Assembly: GCA_008508345.1 (NCBI GenBank)
Contig: QNGE01002663.1
Coordinates: forward strand, 42,902 to 106,901
DNA from: Paragonimus westermani
Taxonomy: Eukaryota > Platyhelminthes > Trematoda > Plagiorchiida > Troglotrematidae
DNA: 64,000 bases
Reading direction: 5' to 3'
This document shows, in pieces, positions 46,774-57,686 of this stretch. Under the pieces are notes generated by a model. The model was not told the origin of the DNA. It saw only the letters and a list, made by a program, of their open reading frames with translations, and searched no databases. A program made the translations under genes and the position numbers. Position 1 is the first letter of the stretch; the number at the start of each line of letters is the position of its first letter.

Positions 46774-47325
46774 GTGCTATCAGGTTCACGCAGCAGGGAG
46801 TGCACAGAACAAGTCATTCATCGCCTCTGGATATGCACTACCAACTCCACCAGAAGCCGTGCTGAGGCATATGGCTCCAACATCAATCACGTAAGCCACG
46901 TTTTGGAACGTTCACCCTCAAGTTCTTGCAGTTCCCCAAAGCAAATGGCAACCGCTCCAACTGCATCCGTTGTTGAGTGCTGCAGTACGCGGGCGTCTAA
47001 CAATAAAACTGCATGGCTCTCAGTTATCAACCGAATTTCCGGTAAGCTTTGCCGTCAACTCACCATTTCATTTCCAGATGCTATGGTTCCTTTAGAGTCG
47101 GCAGAAAACCGAGCAGCTACGATAGCTGGAGGGGCTGAACACATTGCTTTCAGGACAATATCTTCAACCGAAGAGCTCCATTTAGCTAAACAACAGCTGG
47201 AAGATGAGCACGCCATCTGTATAGGCAACGAAGATCAACGAGCAAGGTCCCCATATGAATTGCCAACGAAGTGCACACAAGAACGGCAATTTTCTGAATC
47301 GAACAACTGTGTTGTAACTGCATGA
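46774..47325 (+). CDS. Unidentified ORF, 183 codons
   Basis: One of the longest open frames in the window without a recognised domain. It is rich in Ser/Ala/Thr at the start, then WLSVINRISGKLCRQLTISF, and a charged stretch EELHLAKQQLEDEHAICIGN. It starts at a non-ATG codon (the annotated start is TTG), so it may be an exon or a transposon piece. It lies about 1.6 kb from the transposase at 43417-45143 on the opposite strand. I do not assign a function; a chance ORF is possible. Confidence 0.25.
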   Translation: MLSGSRSRECTEQVIHRLWICTTNSTRSRAEAYGSNINHVSHVLERSPSSSCSSPKQMATAPTASVVECCSTRASNNKTAWLSVINRISGKLCRQLTISFPDAMVPLESAENRAATIAGGAEHIAFRTISSTEELHLAKQQLEDEHAICIGNEDQRARSPYELPTKCTQERQFSESNNCVVTA

Positions 47326-48057
47326 TGACGAACAATAAATGTGCATGCTTTTTCACTGTTTCAGTCGTTGTTGATACTCGTGTATTGCCGGGTTGTTAAG
47401 TAGACCGGGGAGCAATGTACATTAAGTAGAGCAAGGAATAAGGATGAAGTGAACGAATACTGCGTAGTGATTAAGTAAAGAGCAAAATCGAGTGCGTGAA
47501 TGTGGTTTCGCGCAATGAAACGTTTTTGAGGCTAGCCTCCATTTTGCCCCAATGGATCCCCAGGGGTTTTTATGTCATACCCCATCTTTACTTACCACCG
47601 GCCCCCAAAAGCCCCCGGGGTCCCCCAGGGGACCACATGGGGTGTGCTGCTTGGGTTGATTAGAATCAGTCTGCGTTGACACATTTACCCACCGACGATT
47701 GAATGCGTCATTCGGTTCCGGCCACAACTACGCCTATGGTACAACGGATGCATCCAATTGACAAGTCCACACATGTCAATCAGTCCCCACCACCCTACGA
47801 CTTTGAACCTCGCACGGTGAGATTACAACACCTTGATCCGTCATCTCAGTGACATTGAGCACCAGTCGTGCGTAGGTGGTGACATGCAATCAATCACAAT
47901 TCGCCGGCGTACTGACTCTGATTTCACGTTTTTTCCCGCTTATTTTTCCGCCGATTGTGTTCATGGGGTGCACTCAAACGCGTCCTCAATCCGGCGATGC
48001 CGCTGAGAGTATTTAGGACGTCTGAGTGCAGTGAAGAAATGCCTATATTCTACAGTT
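47326..48057. other. No recognisable gene
   Basis: Includes a GC-rich stretch with short palindromes of C and G runs (47550-47640). No coding or repeat family was recognised. Confidence 0.5.
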
Positions 48058-48455
48058 TTAGGCATTCTTCAAACTTCTGCGCAACAAAAAGCGTAAAAAC
48101 TGACAATTTCTGCTCGACCTACAGACACTTTCTAAATGACCCAGTTTCCCACACTTATGGCATGCGCAGATGCGGCGAATGCGGGTGTATCTGGAATGTT
48201 TATTGCCACATGAGGCCCAGTTTCCGACTCTGCTAATGAAGTGTCGTCTGTTGCGAAGACTTTTGATGAAATGGTCGAGAACCACGTTTCGGATCTGAAT
48301 TAAATAGCCACAGAGTGCTGTGCTCTCTGGGTCGCTTTTCCATTTATGCAAACAAGACTGTAACCTCACTAGAAATTCCATTCTGGACTGTATTATTGAC
48401 GTCCTCGTACTGCTCACATATTACTTCGGCATTCTGATGCGTCGGTTTGGGAGTA
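48058..48455 (-). pseudogene. Family A Gypsy gag/zinc-knuckle fragment joined to RT
   Basis: From about 48455 downward on the minus strand: NAEVICEQYEDVNNTVQNGI (gag), then VGNWASCGNKHSRYTRI and ACHKCGKLGHLESVCRSSRN, a CCHC pair with the second knuckle complete. This matches gag of the same family (49560-49860) and cannot normally follow RT. It is therefore a second, truncated copy fused to the RT end. Confidence 0.75.
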
Positions 48456-49151
48456 GCTGCCCATAGTGAAAGCGCATTTGTTTGGATTAACAACAATGGT
48501 TTTATCGGAAAAATGTTGACGTATTTTCGAAGGACGAGAGCCACGAGTCAACTCATCTGTAGCGTGCACGGTGACATCATTCTGATAAACTCCAACACCA
48601 TCCATACTCTTCACAATATTATTCATCACCCGCTGGAAGATGGCAGGAGAGTTACTAAGTCCAAACGGCAAAAATCGGTACTGTAAAAGTCCATTCGTTG
48701 TAAAGGTTGTTGCTATCGGCAATCATACATTATCCAAAGGAATATGCAGATATGCATTCTTCAAGTCGATCTCTGAGAAAACATCGGATCTCGGAAGTTT
48801 GTTCAGAATGTCCTCAAGTTCAGCAGTACTATATGTATATTGCTCGAGGCATCGATTTACAGTAAGTCGACAATCGCCACATATACGCGGAGTTTCCCCG
48901 TCAGACTTCAACGGTGCCACAATCGACGTGGCCCAAGAGGGTGAATCAACAGGCTCAGTGATGTACTTTGCTGCCAGCTCATTGAGCACCTCAGTTATCG
49001 GTACACGGAGTCCATGAGGACGACCAGTTACTGCTAGTTTAACTGGAGGTATCTTCATGCAGCCCGTGGCCTTCGAGCACTTGAGAATGGGGTTTTTCAA
49101 GCTTGTGGAAACACTCGGTGGCACAAGCAAGGAAACCTGAATATGAAGCAT
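48456..49151 (-). pseudogene. pol: Family A Gypsy reverse transcriptase, minus copy
   Basis: PPVKLAVTGRPHGLRVPI, DSPSWATSIVAPLKSDGE, RICGDCRLTVNRCL, FSEIDLKNAYLHIPLDNV, TGA at 48723-48725, then GLLQYRFLPFGLSNSPAIFQ. The catalytic box reads GVYQNDVTVHA, so the first YxDD aspartate is Asn in this copy. VVNPNKCAFTMGS follows, and the frame is lost at about 48455. The first ~110 codons are nearly identical to 21668-22072. Confidence 0.85.
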
Positions 49152-49214
49152 CTTTGTAACTGTTAGCCCTAAAATGGATGGGCCATGAGGAGTAACAACA
49201 AAGTTGCAATTGAC

Positions 49215-50230
49215 TTAGATTGACTTAAGTGATTTAGATTGTTCGTCAAACATCGGAATAGTGACTGTACCGAAAACAGAAATAAAATGACCAGTTATAC
49301 CCAGTATGGTTAGAGAACAATGATGTAGTGGGTAATTTGGATAGAAGTGCGATTGGTGTCTTTGTGGTATAATAGATTCTACCCTGACAGTATCAATACT
49401 AGAATCATGCTCCATGCCGATTACTGTGGACAAGGTGTGAGATAGATGTCCTGAATTAGATGAATCAGCTGTCAAAGTGTAGGAATCAATCACGCCACAT
49501 ATAGTGACAAATTCATTTTGATCAGTTTCTATAAATTGCCAATTCCTGTTCGACTCACAGACACCTTGCAAATGTTCTTGTTTCCCGCACATGTGACATA
49601 TAGAGCTACGGTAAATGCATGTGTATCTAGAATGTTTTTTGCCACATAAGGCACAATTCCCGAATCTACCAGTAGGGTGTGTCGTCTGATGCGAAGAATT
49701 TTGATAAACTTGTCGAGAACCATATTTGGAGCTGAATTGAATAGCCGCAGAGTATTGTGCTCTGTAGGTCGCTTTTCCGTCGATCCAAGTAGGACTGGGG
49801 CCTCACTATAACTTCCACTATGGATACGTGGGTTTTGAGAGTAGCAGCAGGTCACGAAGTTGGACCTTCAAATGATCACCAAAACCACATCGTGCTAACG
49901 GAGTTTGAATCTGGAGAATGAAGTCGCGGGCTGACTGGTTCGGTTAGCGTTGCATGATATTGAATTCGACTCGTTCGGCGACATCAACATTCACAGGACT
50001 GACATGACCGAGCAGTGTTTTCTTTGAGATCCATCAGAGAGTCAGGATGAGATAGATTTTTCGGAAGTCAATAGGCCTCTTTTCCTGTTCTTGAGAGGTA
50101 GAGGGCATAGTTTGTCCCCTCATTCAGGCTGGATACGGCCCTACGCCCTAATTCAAATCGTTCAAAATAATCCTCAATATCACGAGTGGATGAATGAATG
50201 TCCAAGGTTTTGAGAGGCATAGGATTCCTT
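49215..50230 (-). pseudogene. gag: Family A Gypsy gag to protease region, minus copy
   Basis: The start MPLKTLDIHSSTRDIEDYFE lies near 50221-50160. The body is broken by stops and shifts, then VLDKFIKILRIRRHTLLVDS leads to the knuckles (CALCGKKHSRYTC, CHMCGKQEHLQGVC; 49640-49555), then ETDQNEFVTICGVIDSYTLT to 49400. LTILGITGHFISVFGTVTIP at 49260-49320 is the protease C-terminal region. Confidence 0.75.
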
Positions 50231-50255
50231 GTTATTGAAACTGCCGTGACGCCAG

Positions 50256-50437
50256 TGTGATGGTTCGTGAATAGATAGAACTTGACGCGAGACCCGTATC
50301 TTGTGTATCCGATTTGGGCAGAACACAGCGACTGAACGACAACTACACGCTTGCATTCGAATCACGCGCCGTATCTCAAGTGTACAACCCGAACTTTACT
50401 AGTTGATGTGAAAGTATATGTTCAGTGACATCCAACA
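50256..50437 (-). repeat. 5' LTR of the minus-strand family A Gypsy
   Basis: 182 bp, starting TGTTGGATGTCACTG and ending GAACCATCACA on the minus strand. The adjoining TGGCGTCACGGC is where the tRNA primer-binding site should be, and it is shared with the element at 18845 (20219 onward). It contains the uninterrupted CAAGCGTG target of the LINE insertion. Confidence 0.85.
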
Positions 50438-52521
50438 CGGTTTGAAGCCGTTGAGCCTTGTGTGTTACTCTGCGTAAGTCAGTTCTCTGTCAACAGAGCA
50501 GTTCAGCCAGCCGTCTAATCGTCTGGTTAAATCCACAAAAGAAAATGAATGCGGTTTTCCACTCCTTCTTCCAACGTTGGAGAGATAAAGGTCGACGAAG
50601 TTTGGTAAAAACGTGCAAAATGTGGTGGGTTACTTCCAGTTAATTTCCTAACATGGGTGTTACCTGCAAAATAACACTAGATGCACGCTGTACATTTTAT
50701 TTGATCATGCCCCCATACAGCTCACAGCCCACGACAAATCGGTGGTACTGTTAAATTATCCGCTTGTGAGTGTCTGACGACTCTCGTGTGTTTGATAGAA
50801 AATCGGCGACCGCTCCCGGTGTACACATTTAGACACATTTAGAATGTGTCAAATTCTACGATCCAATATTTTGAGAAATCCGAAATAACTCTGCTCCTCC
50901 TAGGTGGTTATACCGGTATATTTAACCCCTCCCCCAGTTTCTGGCCGCTGACTGGACATTCACCCTTGGGCTTTTCATCGCATTAGTGTGATAGTTATGC
51001 AAATAGCCGGTCGACATTCATTCTTTTCTGCTTGGATGATGCTTGCACCACTTATTAAGGGCCTACCTCGTCCTTAATTGCTTTGAAACTCTCGACTGTT
51101 TGGAAGCACTTTTTGGGTATGAAAGTCACGTTATTTGTTTTATATCATCATTGGCCTGTTCGGCGTCAAGTTAAGACGTGTTTCCACGGAACCGATGTGT
51201 CAACCAAAAGTTTCGAGGTTGGCTAACTGTCCACTTTGATGACATTCTGAATAGTCGTGTGGCATTGTGGTCAGGCCTGGATTTGATTACTTGGGTTAGC
51301 TGAATTATCTCTGCACGCTGCTCAACGTCTTCCTGACAATCGTGCAGCATTTGTGAGCCTTTCTTACAACGACTGACATGACTACTCAAGTTGCACGCGC
51401 GGTAAACTTGCCACAATAATCTTGTTTCCTTGTAGCATGTTTGTTTTTACTGCCGCTGGTGGACATTTGCTCACGCGTGTCCTAGTCTCACTTGTGCTCT
51501 GTCGTTCCACCGTGGAATAGCTCATATTTGATAGCGCTGACGTGAATTGTTGGTAACGGAATTTTTAAGTTTAATGGGTTCAATATCGACATCTGCCGTT
51601 ATATTCTTGGGTTCAGTTTGTTAACATACTTCTCACACTTCAGCAACTTTTTACTAAAACTCGTCTTCACAATGGTCAGCTTTCGGGTCAGAATCGGTCA
51701 CTCAGCCAGCTCAGAATTAACAGACGCTTACACTGTCATAAACGTGACTATTCTCGATGCAGCTCATGGAAAGACGCTGCACATAGACTAAGCATTGTTT
51801 GAAGGACCACCGAGCACGGCGGGCATGCAGCAAGAGTACCGAAAAAGGAGGACACAATCTGAATGTTTGAAAACGCTACTGACATTACTTCCTGAAAAAC
51901 TTTAATGGACCTCGACTAATTTTATTCTCAGAATGAAAACATGATGTTGGGCTTCATTCAAATGGATTCATGATTTGTGCTTTCTTCCACTGGTTGCATC
52001 GGTAACTCTTCTGCGGTGAATGAGCTGTAAATAGCCCGCTTTTGTACCCACATGAAGCTTCAATTGCGATTAATGGTTTTCCGCTGACTCTGGTAGGCTA
52101 AATGCGACATGAATCAATAATACGGTACATACGACAGTACTATGTACGCTAGATCTTACACAGTTCGTTTTCAATAGACATTTAATGGTTAAGGTTTTGC
52201 ACATGTTCAGAAGAATGTTGTCGGTTTGATCAGTGCGAACAAACGGAAGACTTTCGTATTTATGGCCTACGTGAATTTCGCTGCAGATTTTGTTATCTTC
52301 GTATCAGCCGCAACTTACTTTTAGCGATTTCAGCGATTCATACACGGGTTCGAGGCTCGGAGCCCAATCTACCCAGATCCAGTCAGTCTGTTCGTTTCGA
52401 TGTCCGGCGGTTTTCTGTTGACCTGAAAGGTAGTCATTGAAAACGGGGTGTAGCATCCTCTTGGGAGTTACAGAAGGTACCAAGGATAGAGTGAAATAAT
52501 AATCCAGCAGAACAGGATAAA
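50438..52521. other. No recognisable gene
   Basis: Short open frames without motifs (for example 51171-51416 -). The last ~100 bp may be the 3' UTR of the CR1-like LINE to the right. Confidence 0.5.
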
Positions 52522-52908
52522 TTACTGATTTAACGGTTTATGTAGTAAGTGAGAATCCAATAACACTTTGAGACGGTCCTTAGAAGAGCAGCTAACAATT
52601 TCCAGCGGTAGGTCGTTCCAGTAGTTGATAACTTTATAAGAGAACAACTGTTGTCTTAGGAAGGTCCGAGGTCGAAGCTTATAGAGCTTTTTGTCGTGAC
52701 TTCTTCGACGGTTATCAAAGAATAGTTGCACGAGTCCTGTGCTAAGGAGAAAGTTTGTAAGAATTAAGTCGCCGCGGAGTCTACGAAACTCAAGTGGATA
52801 AAGATCAAGAATTTCGAGGCGAGACTCGTAGGAGAGATGCTGTAAGCCAGTGACCATTTTGGTGGCTACTCGCTGAACACGTTCAATGGCGAGTATGTCC
52901 TTCTTCAA
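52522..52908 (-). pseudogene. CR1-like ORF2 C-terminal domain
   Basis: DILAIERVQRVATKMVTGLQ, then YESRLEILDLYPLEFRRLRG, LRPRTFLRQQLFSYKVINYW and NDLP. These are the conserved residues at the end of CR1/Jockey-type ORF2 (RVQRRxTKxI ... LxxRRLRGDL ... RVVxxWNxLP). Ends at a stop at 52522. Confidence 0.85.
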
Positions 52909-52988
52909 ACCGGTGTAGACGACTTGATTGGCAAACTCGAGCAGTGGCCTTATGTAGACTCCGTGAAGCGTGTGAAAGGCATTCCGGT

Positions 52989-53959
52989 CTATGTGGGGAA
53001 GGTTCGTTTGATCATCCCAAGAGTCACATAACCTCTGTTAGCGGCCAGCTGGTGACGATAAGAGAAGGACAAACCAGACGACAGCCAGATCCCTAGGTCT
53101 TTCTTGAGGTCTACTTTCGTGATATCTTCTACACTTTGTGCACCGTGTATCACGGATAGGTTCCCGGAATGTTCTCCGAGTGACATGTGCGCACACTTGC
53201 TGTCGTTTGGAGGGAGACTGCAATCATCTGGCCGGCACTTAACGCAATCAAGGTCAATCTGCAATGCATTGGGGTCACAGGCATTCCAGATTAAGTCGTC
53301 GGCATAAAGGAGGGCGTTGCGGGAGATGAACTCGGGGAGATCATTGATACAAATAAGAAACAACAATGGACCAAGTGTGAGACACGGTCGAAGGCTTTGA
53401 CAAAGTCGACAGAGAGCATCCGAGATGTGACCATTGTCTTCGGTCTCTGTTAGGCTATCCATGAAGATTAACATATTAGTTATGCATGACCGATCGGGAA
53501 GAAAGCCATGCTCGGTCGAAGAGAAAAGTTTATTAGAGAAGAAATGCTCAAAGGTGGTGCGTTATAACAGTCGCTACATTATCTTGCATGGGATGCTGGT
53601 AAGGAAAATCGGCCGATAACTGGCAGGAGAGTGAAATCGCCTGTTTTAAATATAGTTGAGACAGTGGCCTCTTTCCATGTCTCCGGAAGAGTGCCTGTCC
53701 GAGCTGTCTGTTTAAACAGATCAAAGAGAGGCACCACCAAAACGAGGGCCGCTTCTTTGAGGATCCTGGGATGGATGGCGTCTGGTCCCATGGCACTATA
53801 AGAATTGGTCTCAAGCGAGAGGCCCTGAACGTCGGACACGGAAAAGTCCGCTGTCGGGAAGGGGTGTTGAAATTGTCTCCGTGGGAGAATTAGATGCCAG
53901 TTTGGCAGATTCACATTGTAGACTGATGAGTAGTACTCTCTGAACACCTCGGCAACCAC
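52989..53959 (-). pseudogene. CR1-like reverse transcriptase
   Basis: VAEVFREYYSSVYN, SYSAMGPDAIHPRILKEAA, TLPETWKEATVSTIFKTGDF, then after shifts LTLGPLLFLICINDLPEF and the catalytic LYADDLIWNA, KCAHMSLGE, and DLKKDLGIWLSSGLSFSYRH. The YADD box is intact. Shifts near 53580 and 53460 break the RT fingers-palm region (part of the palm A block is missing), so this copy should not be functional. Confidence 0.85.
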
Positions 53960-55116
53960 TTGGAAGTTGGAGGAGGTTTACCGTCGGGAAGCCGCGGAGA
54001 AAGCGCTGAAGCCTCAGTTTTTCTCTGGCGACGTATATACTTGAAAAGAAAATTCTTATTCTCGTGAGCTACCTGTGGGATTTTTGACTGTACCTGTTGG
54101 ATGTGTTGCCGGAATTCCCGCTTGCACATGTTTCGTACGGAGCGCAAGACCTCTGGATCCTCTGGCCTGTCCGTTAGCTTCTGCTTAGAGAATAGACGAG
54201 AACGTACTTCGAGAAGGCGCCGCATGTTCCGCGGAAGCGGTGCACGAGAGGAGAACTTCCATAGTTTTCGAAGAACAAATGCCTCATCGGTTTCGTGAAC
54301 AGTAGCTTTAAAGGGAAGGTAGTTCACGTTCACTAAGTCGGATGTAAGTCTCAGTGTGCTTACGAAAGTCCTTAGTGCGTTACAGTCTGCTTTCTGGAAG
54401 TTTCGGAATGATGTCTTTGTTACGGCATTTTGGAGCCAGTAACAGATAAAGTCAAAGGTTAGTAGCATGTGGTCACTATGCCCTAGCGGCGGTTTGATGA
54501 CCACCCTATCTACCAGGTGAGCCTCGTTCGTAATGACCAGATCGAGCAAGGAGGGTGTCTGTCCTGGACGGTGCCTTGTAGGTAGATCGACATGCTCTGT
54601 CCAGGCATTCCCATGAATCAACATTGCCAAGTGTTTCGAGAACCCGCAGCCACAGTCCTCATGAGAAGCCGCCACAGAGTTGAGTTTGGGTGCGTTGAAG
54701 TCACCCATAATAAGAAGAAGGGAGAAAAGCTGGGTAGACGTAAGTTTGTCTAGGGTAGCAAGAATAGCCTCGTCATCGGATGCACTGCATGACGGCGAAC
54801 GGTACATAACACCGGTAAGAAGCGTGTTAAGTTTGCGAAGTTGGAGGTTGATCCAGAGCGTGCCGCATTTCTCTGGGAAGGTAAATTCCCCTACGACAGC
54901 TGGCACTGGGAGCTTCTGGCTCAGGAAAACAGCGCAGCCTCCCATGCGTCCACGGGAGGAGTCCGTCCCGCACAACGAGTAACCAGGGACATGCAGTTCA
55001 TTGTCACTTATATCCGCAGAAGGCCAGATCTCTGTTAAAGCAGGAATGTGATGGTCAGTGTCGTGGACCAGCTGTCTGACCTCTCGTAGTTTGTTCAGTA
55101 GGCTTAGACAGTACAC
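53911..55116 (-). pseudogene. CR1-like ORF2, AP endonuclease half
   Basis: A 401-codon open frame with the AP endonuclease motifs: LTEIWPSADISDNELHVPGY (catalytic E in TE.W), GGCAVFLSQKLP, MGDFNAPKLN (D and N), SLLDLVITNEAHLVD and LGHSDHMLLTF (SDH). A linker of about 180 residues leads to RT, with SVRNMCKREFRQHIQQVQSK and NFLFKYIRRQRK. The product would nick target DNA to prime reverse transcription, by family knowledge. The annotated start is only the first ATG-like codon. The frame ends early (53911) because of a shift to the RT frame. Confidence 0.9.
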
Positions 55117-55594
55117 AGAAGTGTACGAGGGAGAGCTTGGTAATGTAGCCTCAGTAGTGGGTGGGAGTGCGTAACTGGCGGCATAGTTTCGTGAGCCCTT
55201 TCGGAGGGTGGTAGCAGTTTCATCACAGCCTGGGCATATGTGAGCATCCCTGTGGGACGCTTCGTCCGCTTCTGTTGGCCCAGGATCGATGACCTTCAGA
55301 CCGCTCTTGCTTCCAGAGCTTCTGGAGGGTGATTTGCAGTTTTGCGTCCTCGAAAATTTGGATGGAATTTCAGATGAGAAGAGAATATGGGAAGAATTGG
55401 CCCTGATTCAGCCGAAGAGACAGCCGCCGGAATGAGACAATTTTGGGTCATTTTGGATGCAGGGGAGATCCTAGCAGACTCGCTGGGCTATAAAGCTTGG
55501 GGATAAAATGTGTCTTAACGGACGTTTTTTGTGTGAAATGATTGGGGGTCCAGAAGAGTGATGGTCCTTAACACCTTTGGGATCTGCTCTCCCG
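55117..55594 (-). other. Region between CR1 ORF1 segment and ORF2
   Basis: It belongs to the leftward LINE and probably holds the ORF1 C-terminus and linker. A CPGCD-like motif (minus: AHICPGCDETATTLRKGS, about 55190-55240) suggests a zinc-finger remnant. The frame is broken. Confidence 0.5.
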
Positions 55595-56043
55595 CCCCTT
55601 GCATATCCACAGGCGCTTGACTTTCCAAGGAGATGGAAGCAGTAGCCTCTAATGTGGGTGCTTGGGGCGGTCCATCCGAAGACACTGATACCCTCTTGAC
55701 AGCATGGATAAGGACTTTAACGCTAGCCTGTAGTTTGGGGTCGGCCTTGACGCATAACCTTGTTCTAGCAAGCTGACAGCGCCTCTGTCGCTCCTGCGGT
55801 GTGCGATCTAGCGAGACTCCCCTCAGGTTAATGTGCTTTCTCTTTAGTTCAGCCGCTTTTTCCAGTACTTCCTCCGTACTAATGTTTGCGGGTAACGTTA
55901 CAAGGAGTCCTAGTGACTTCTTGGTAGCGTTGGAGCGAAGTGTGCTAGCAGAAATTATTTTTTAGATTCTGGAGTGAAACAAGCGTTTAGCACCGCACTG
56001 GCTCGTTCCACTGGAGAGAGTGTAATCGGAAGTCGTCTCAACA
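55595..56043 (-). repeat. CR1-like LINE ORF1 segment, left arm of a 7.5-kb-spaced inverted repeat
   Basis: This 449-bp segment is the reverse complement of 63552-64000 with about three mismatches and no gap by eye. It encodes part of LINE ORF1: RRFRITLSPVERASAVLNAC, a stop/shift, then KKSLGLLVTLPANISTEEVL and GVSLDRTPQERQRRCQLART, which resembles the RRM-like part of CR1-type ORF1 proteins. Confidence 0.9.
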
Positions 56044-56045
56044 GG

Positions 56046-56482
56046 ACGTGCTGCCGTGTGTTCGATGCCGTTATAGCTTTCGTTTGTGCAAGTCGTGTGC
56101 ATGGCTTACTGGGCCTTTGGCTCATGTGTGTTCGTATTGTTTCTATTTTCAGAAATGCTGTTCGAACCCCTATTTCGGAAGAACGCTGTCCCCTGGTGCG
56201 TCCACGTTGTCCGAAGGTTGGTCCGCGAAGTCACGGGCATTCAAAGTATAGTCTGCTGGCCTGCATGTTACAAGTCCATATCAATTTGATTTTCGCGAGT
56301 ACGAAGGTAAATGTGCTCCCCGCCAAGATGTGTCCCCTTTATTTGCTTTTCAAATAGGCTCCAATAGTATTGTCAACCAATCAGAAGATATTTACAGCCG
56401 ATGCCCACCTACCCAGTAGCACGCCCCGTTAGACAACTCGAATTCGATCCGCGCGCGCTCGCTGGTTTCGGTTGCGCATTAC
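56046..56482 (+). mobile_element. MITE copy 1 (left end lost)
   Basis: The body (GACGTGCTGCCGTGTG ... GGCCTGCATGTTAC) matches the other two copies. The right terminal inverted repeat (CCCGTTAGACAACTCG ... CGGTTGCGCATTAC) is present at 56423-56485. The left TIR is replaced by the LINE joint at 56043. About 150 bp of extra sequence (56270-56420) is absent from copy 3. Confidence 0.7.
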
Positions 56483-56784
56483 ACAGCTTCTCCCTTCGTA
56501 AAGCATAGTTCCCGGTGCCTTAAACCCTCTACAAACCGGCTGATGCTCATGTTGCCACGGTAGATGAAGTGCCTGCGGGCCCTCTGCCCGTTTTCCTGGA
56601 ACTCATTTTTGCACTTGTTTTCATCTGCACACCTTTTTCGAATTCCGATACTCGTTTCTTTTCTGACAACTCTGCACTTCATCATATCACTTCCCTTGTA
56701 AATTCTGTACTTGTTCTTTTTCACGACGCACATTTTTTTATCTTGGCACCTCTTTTCTGATCCTGGCAGTGTCACAAAATTGTA

Positions 56785-57052
56785 ACATGCAGGCCAGCCG
56801 CTTTCGCTCCGACTGTCAGTAGCACTTTTGGTCCGAATCTGGAGCAATATGGAGGCACCGGCGAACGGCGTTCTTCCGAAGTAGGGGTTAGAACAACAGT
56901 CCTGAAAATAGGAAACATACAAACAAGCATGAGCCGAAGGCCCGGTAAGCCATGCACACGACTTACGCAAGCGAAAGCTATAACGGCACCGACCACACGG
57001 CAGCACGTCCCGTTACACAACTCAAATTCAATCCATGCGCGCTCACTCGATG
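56785..57052 (-). mobile_element. MITE copy 2
   Basis: On the minus strand it starts within the left TIR (GAGCGCGCATGGATTG ... GTTGTGTAACGGG) and continues through the shared body to GGCCTGCATGTTAC. The matching right TIR is not seen next to it. The open frame 56479-57006 crosses this copy and looks like a chance ORF. Confidence 0.7.
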
Positions 57053-57059
57053 TAGCACG

Positions 57060-57165
57060 ACCGTCTTTTGAATGTCTTTCAACCGTCTTTTGAGTGTCTG
57101 TCGACCGTCTCTTGAATGTCCTTCGGGAGCCTTGACTGAACATCAGTAAGTCACTCAAAAGACGG
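57060..57165. repeat. 22-bp tandem repeat with an inverted partner
   Basis: Three units of about CGACCGTCTTTTGAATGTCTTT lie at 57060-57127. CACTCAAAAGACGGTCGAAC at 57153-57172 is their reverse complement, so the stretch can fold as a hairpin. Confidence 0.8.
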
Positions 57166-57686
57166 TCGAACAAAAAATTTTTCGTAGGCCTTGTTTACCT
57201 AAGAACACTTGTCGACTTCGCTGTTAATTGACCTCGTTAACGATTCCGTCTTGTTTTCGAGCTCTATTTGAACGAAAGGACGCATTCGTGCAGCGCAGTT
57301 GATAGTTCGCCAACATTTTAGAAACAAAACTATTGAAAGCGGTAAACATTTAATACAGATTCATGAAATGTACAGAGAGCAAGAACACTTATTCATCGAG
57401 TGAATGCTTGTCTCCATTTTCCTGTGTAACCATGGTTCTCCATGCTCTGTGTCCAATTTTCCATATCTTCTGATAGCCACTTGAGAGTCCGATTCTAAAA
57501 GAAAGTGGAATATCTCAGTTATTTTTGCCATTACCTAAGGCAACTTAGGTATTTTTGATATATATGGTCTGCATATATATTACACACTTGTCGTATATAT
57601 TACACGTATGCCTGCCATAAGCGTACTGCGTGGTCAACCTAAAAGAATATTCGGTTTCAAGGTCACTCAGCGTACATTAAGCGCCC

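Larger units (their letters stand above)
48456..50437 (-). mobile_element. Family A Gypsy element, minus-strand copy, 3' part lost
   Basis: 5' LTR at 50437-50256, gag start about 50221, zinc knuckle about 49640-49540, RT 49151 to about 48456, where it is cut and joined to a gag piece. By eye it is closely similar to the 18845-22340 element, but without the LINE insertions, so it is a useful reference for the empty sites. Confidence 0.85.
52522..56043 (-). mobile_element. CR1-like LINE, leftward copy
   Basis: On the minus strand: ORF1 end (56043 to about 55595), then ORF2 with AP endonuclease (55116-53911), RT (53959-52989) and the C-terminal domain (52908-52522). It is the least decayed large element here: the endonuclease half is open for 401 codons. 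The 5' end is cut at 56043 where a MITE copy begins. Confidence 0.85.

Noticed and set aside
56479..57006. 175-codon minus-strand ORF
   Set aside because: Half of it is MITE copy 2 and the rest has a biased Lys/Arg composition without a family; likely a chance frame.
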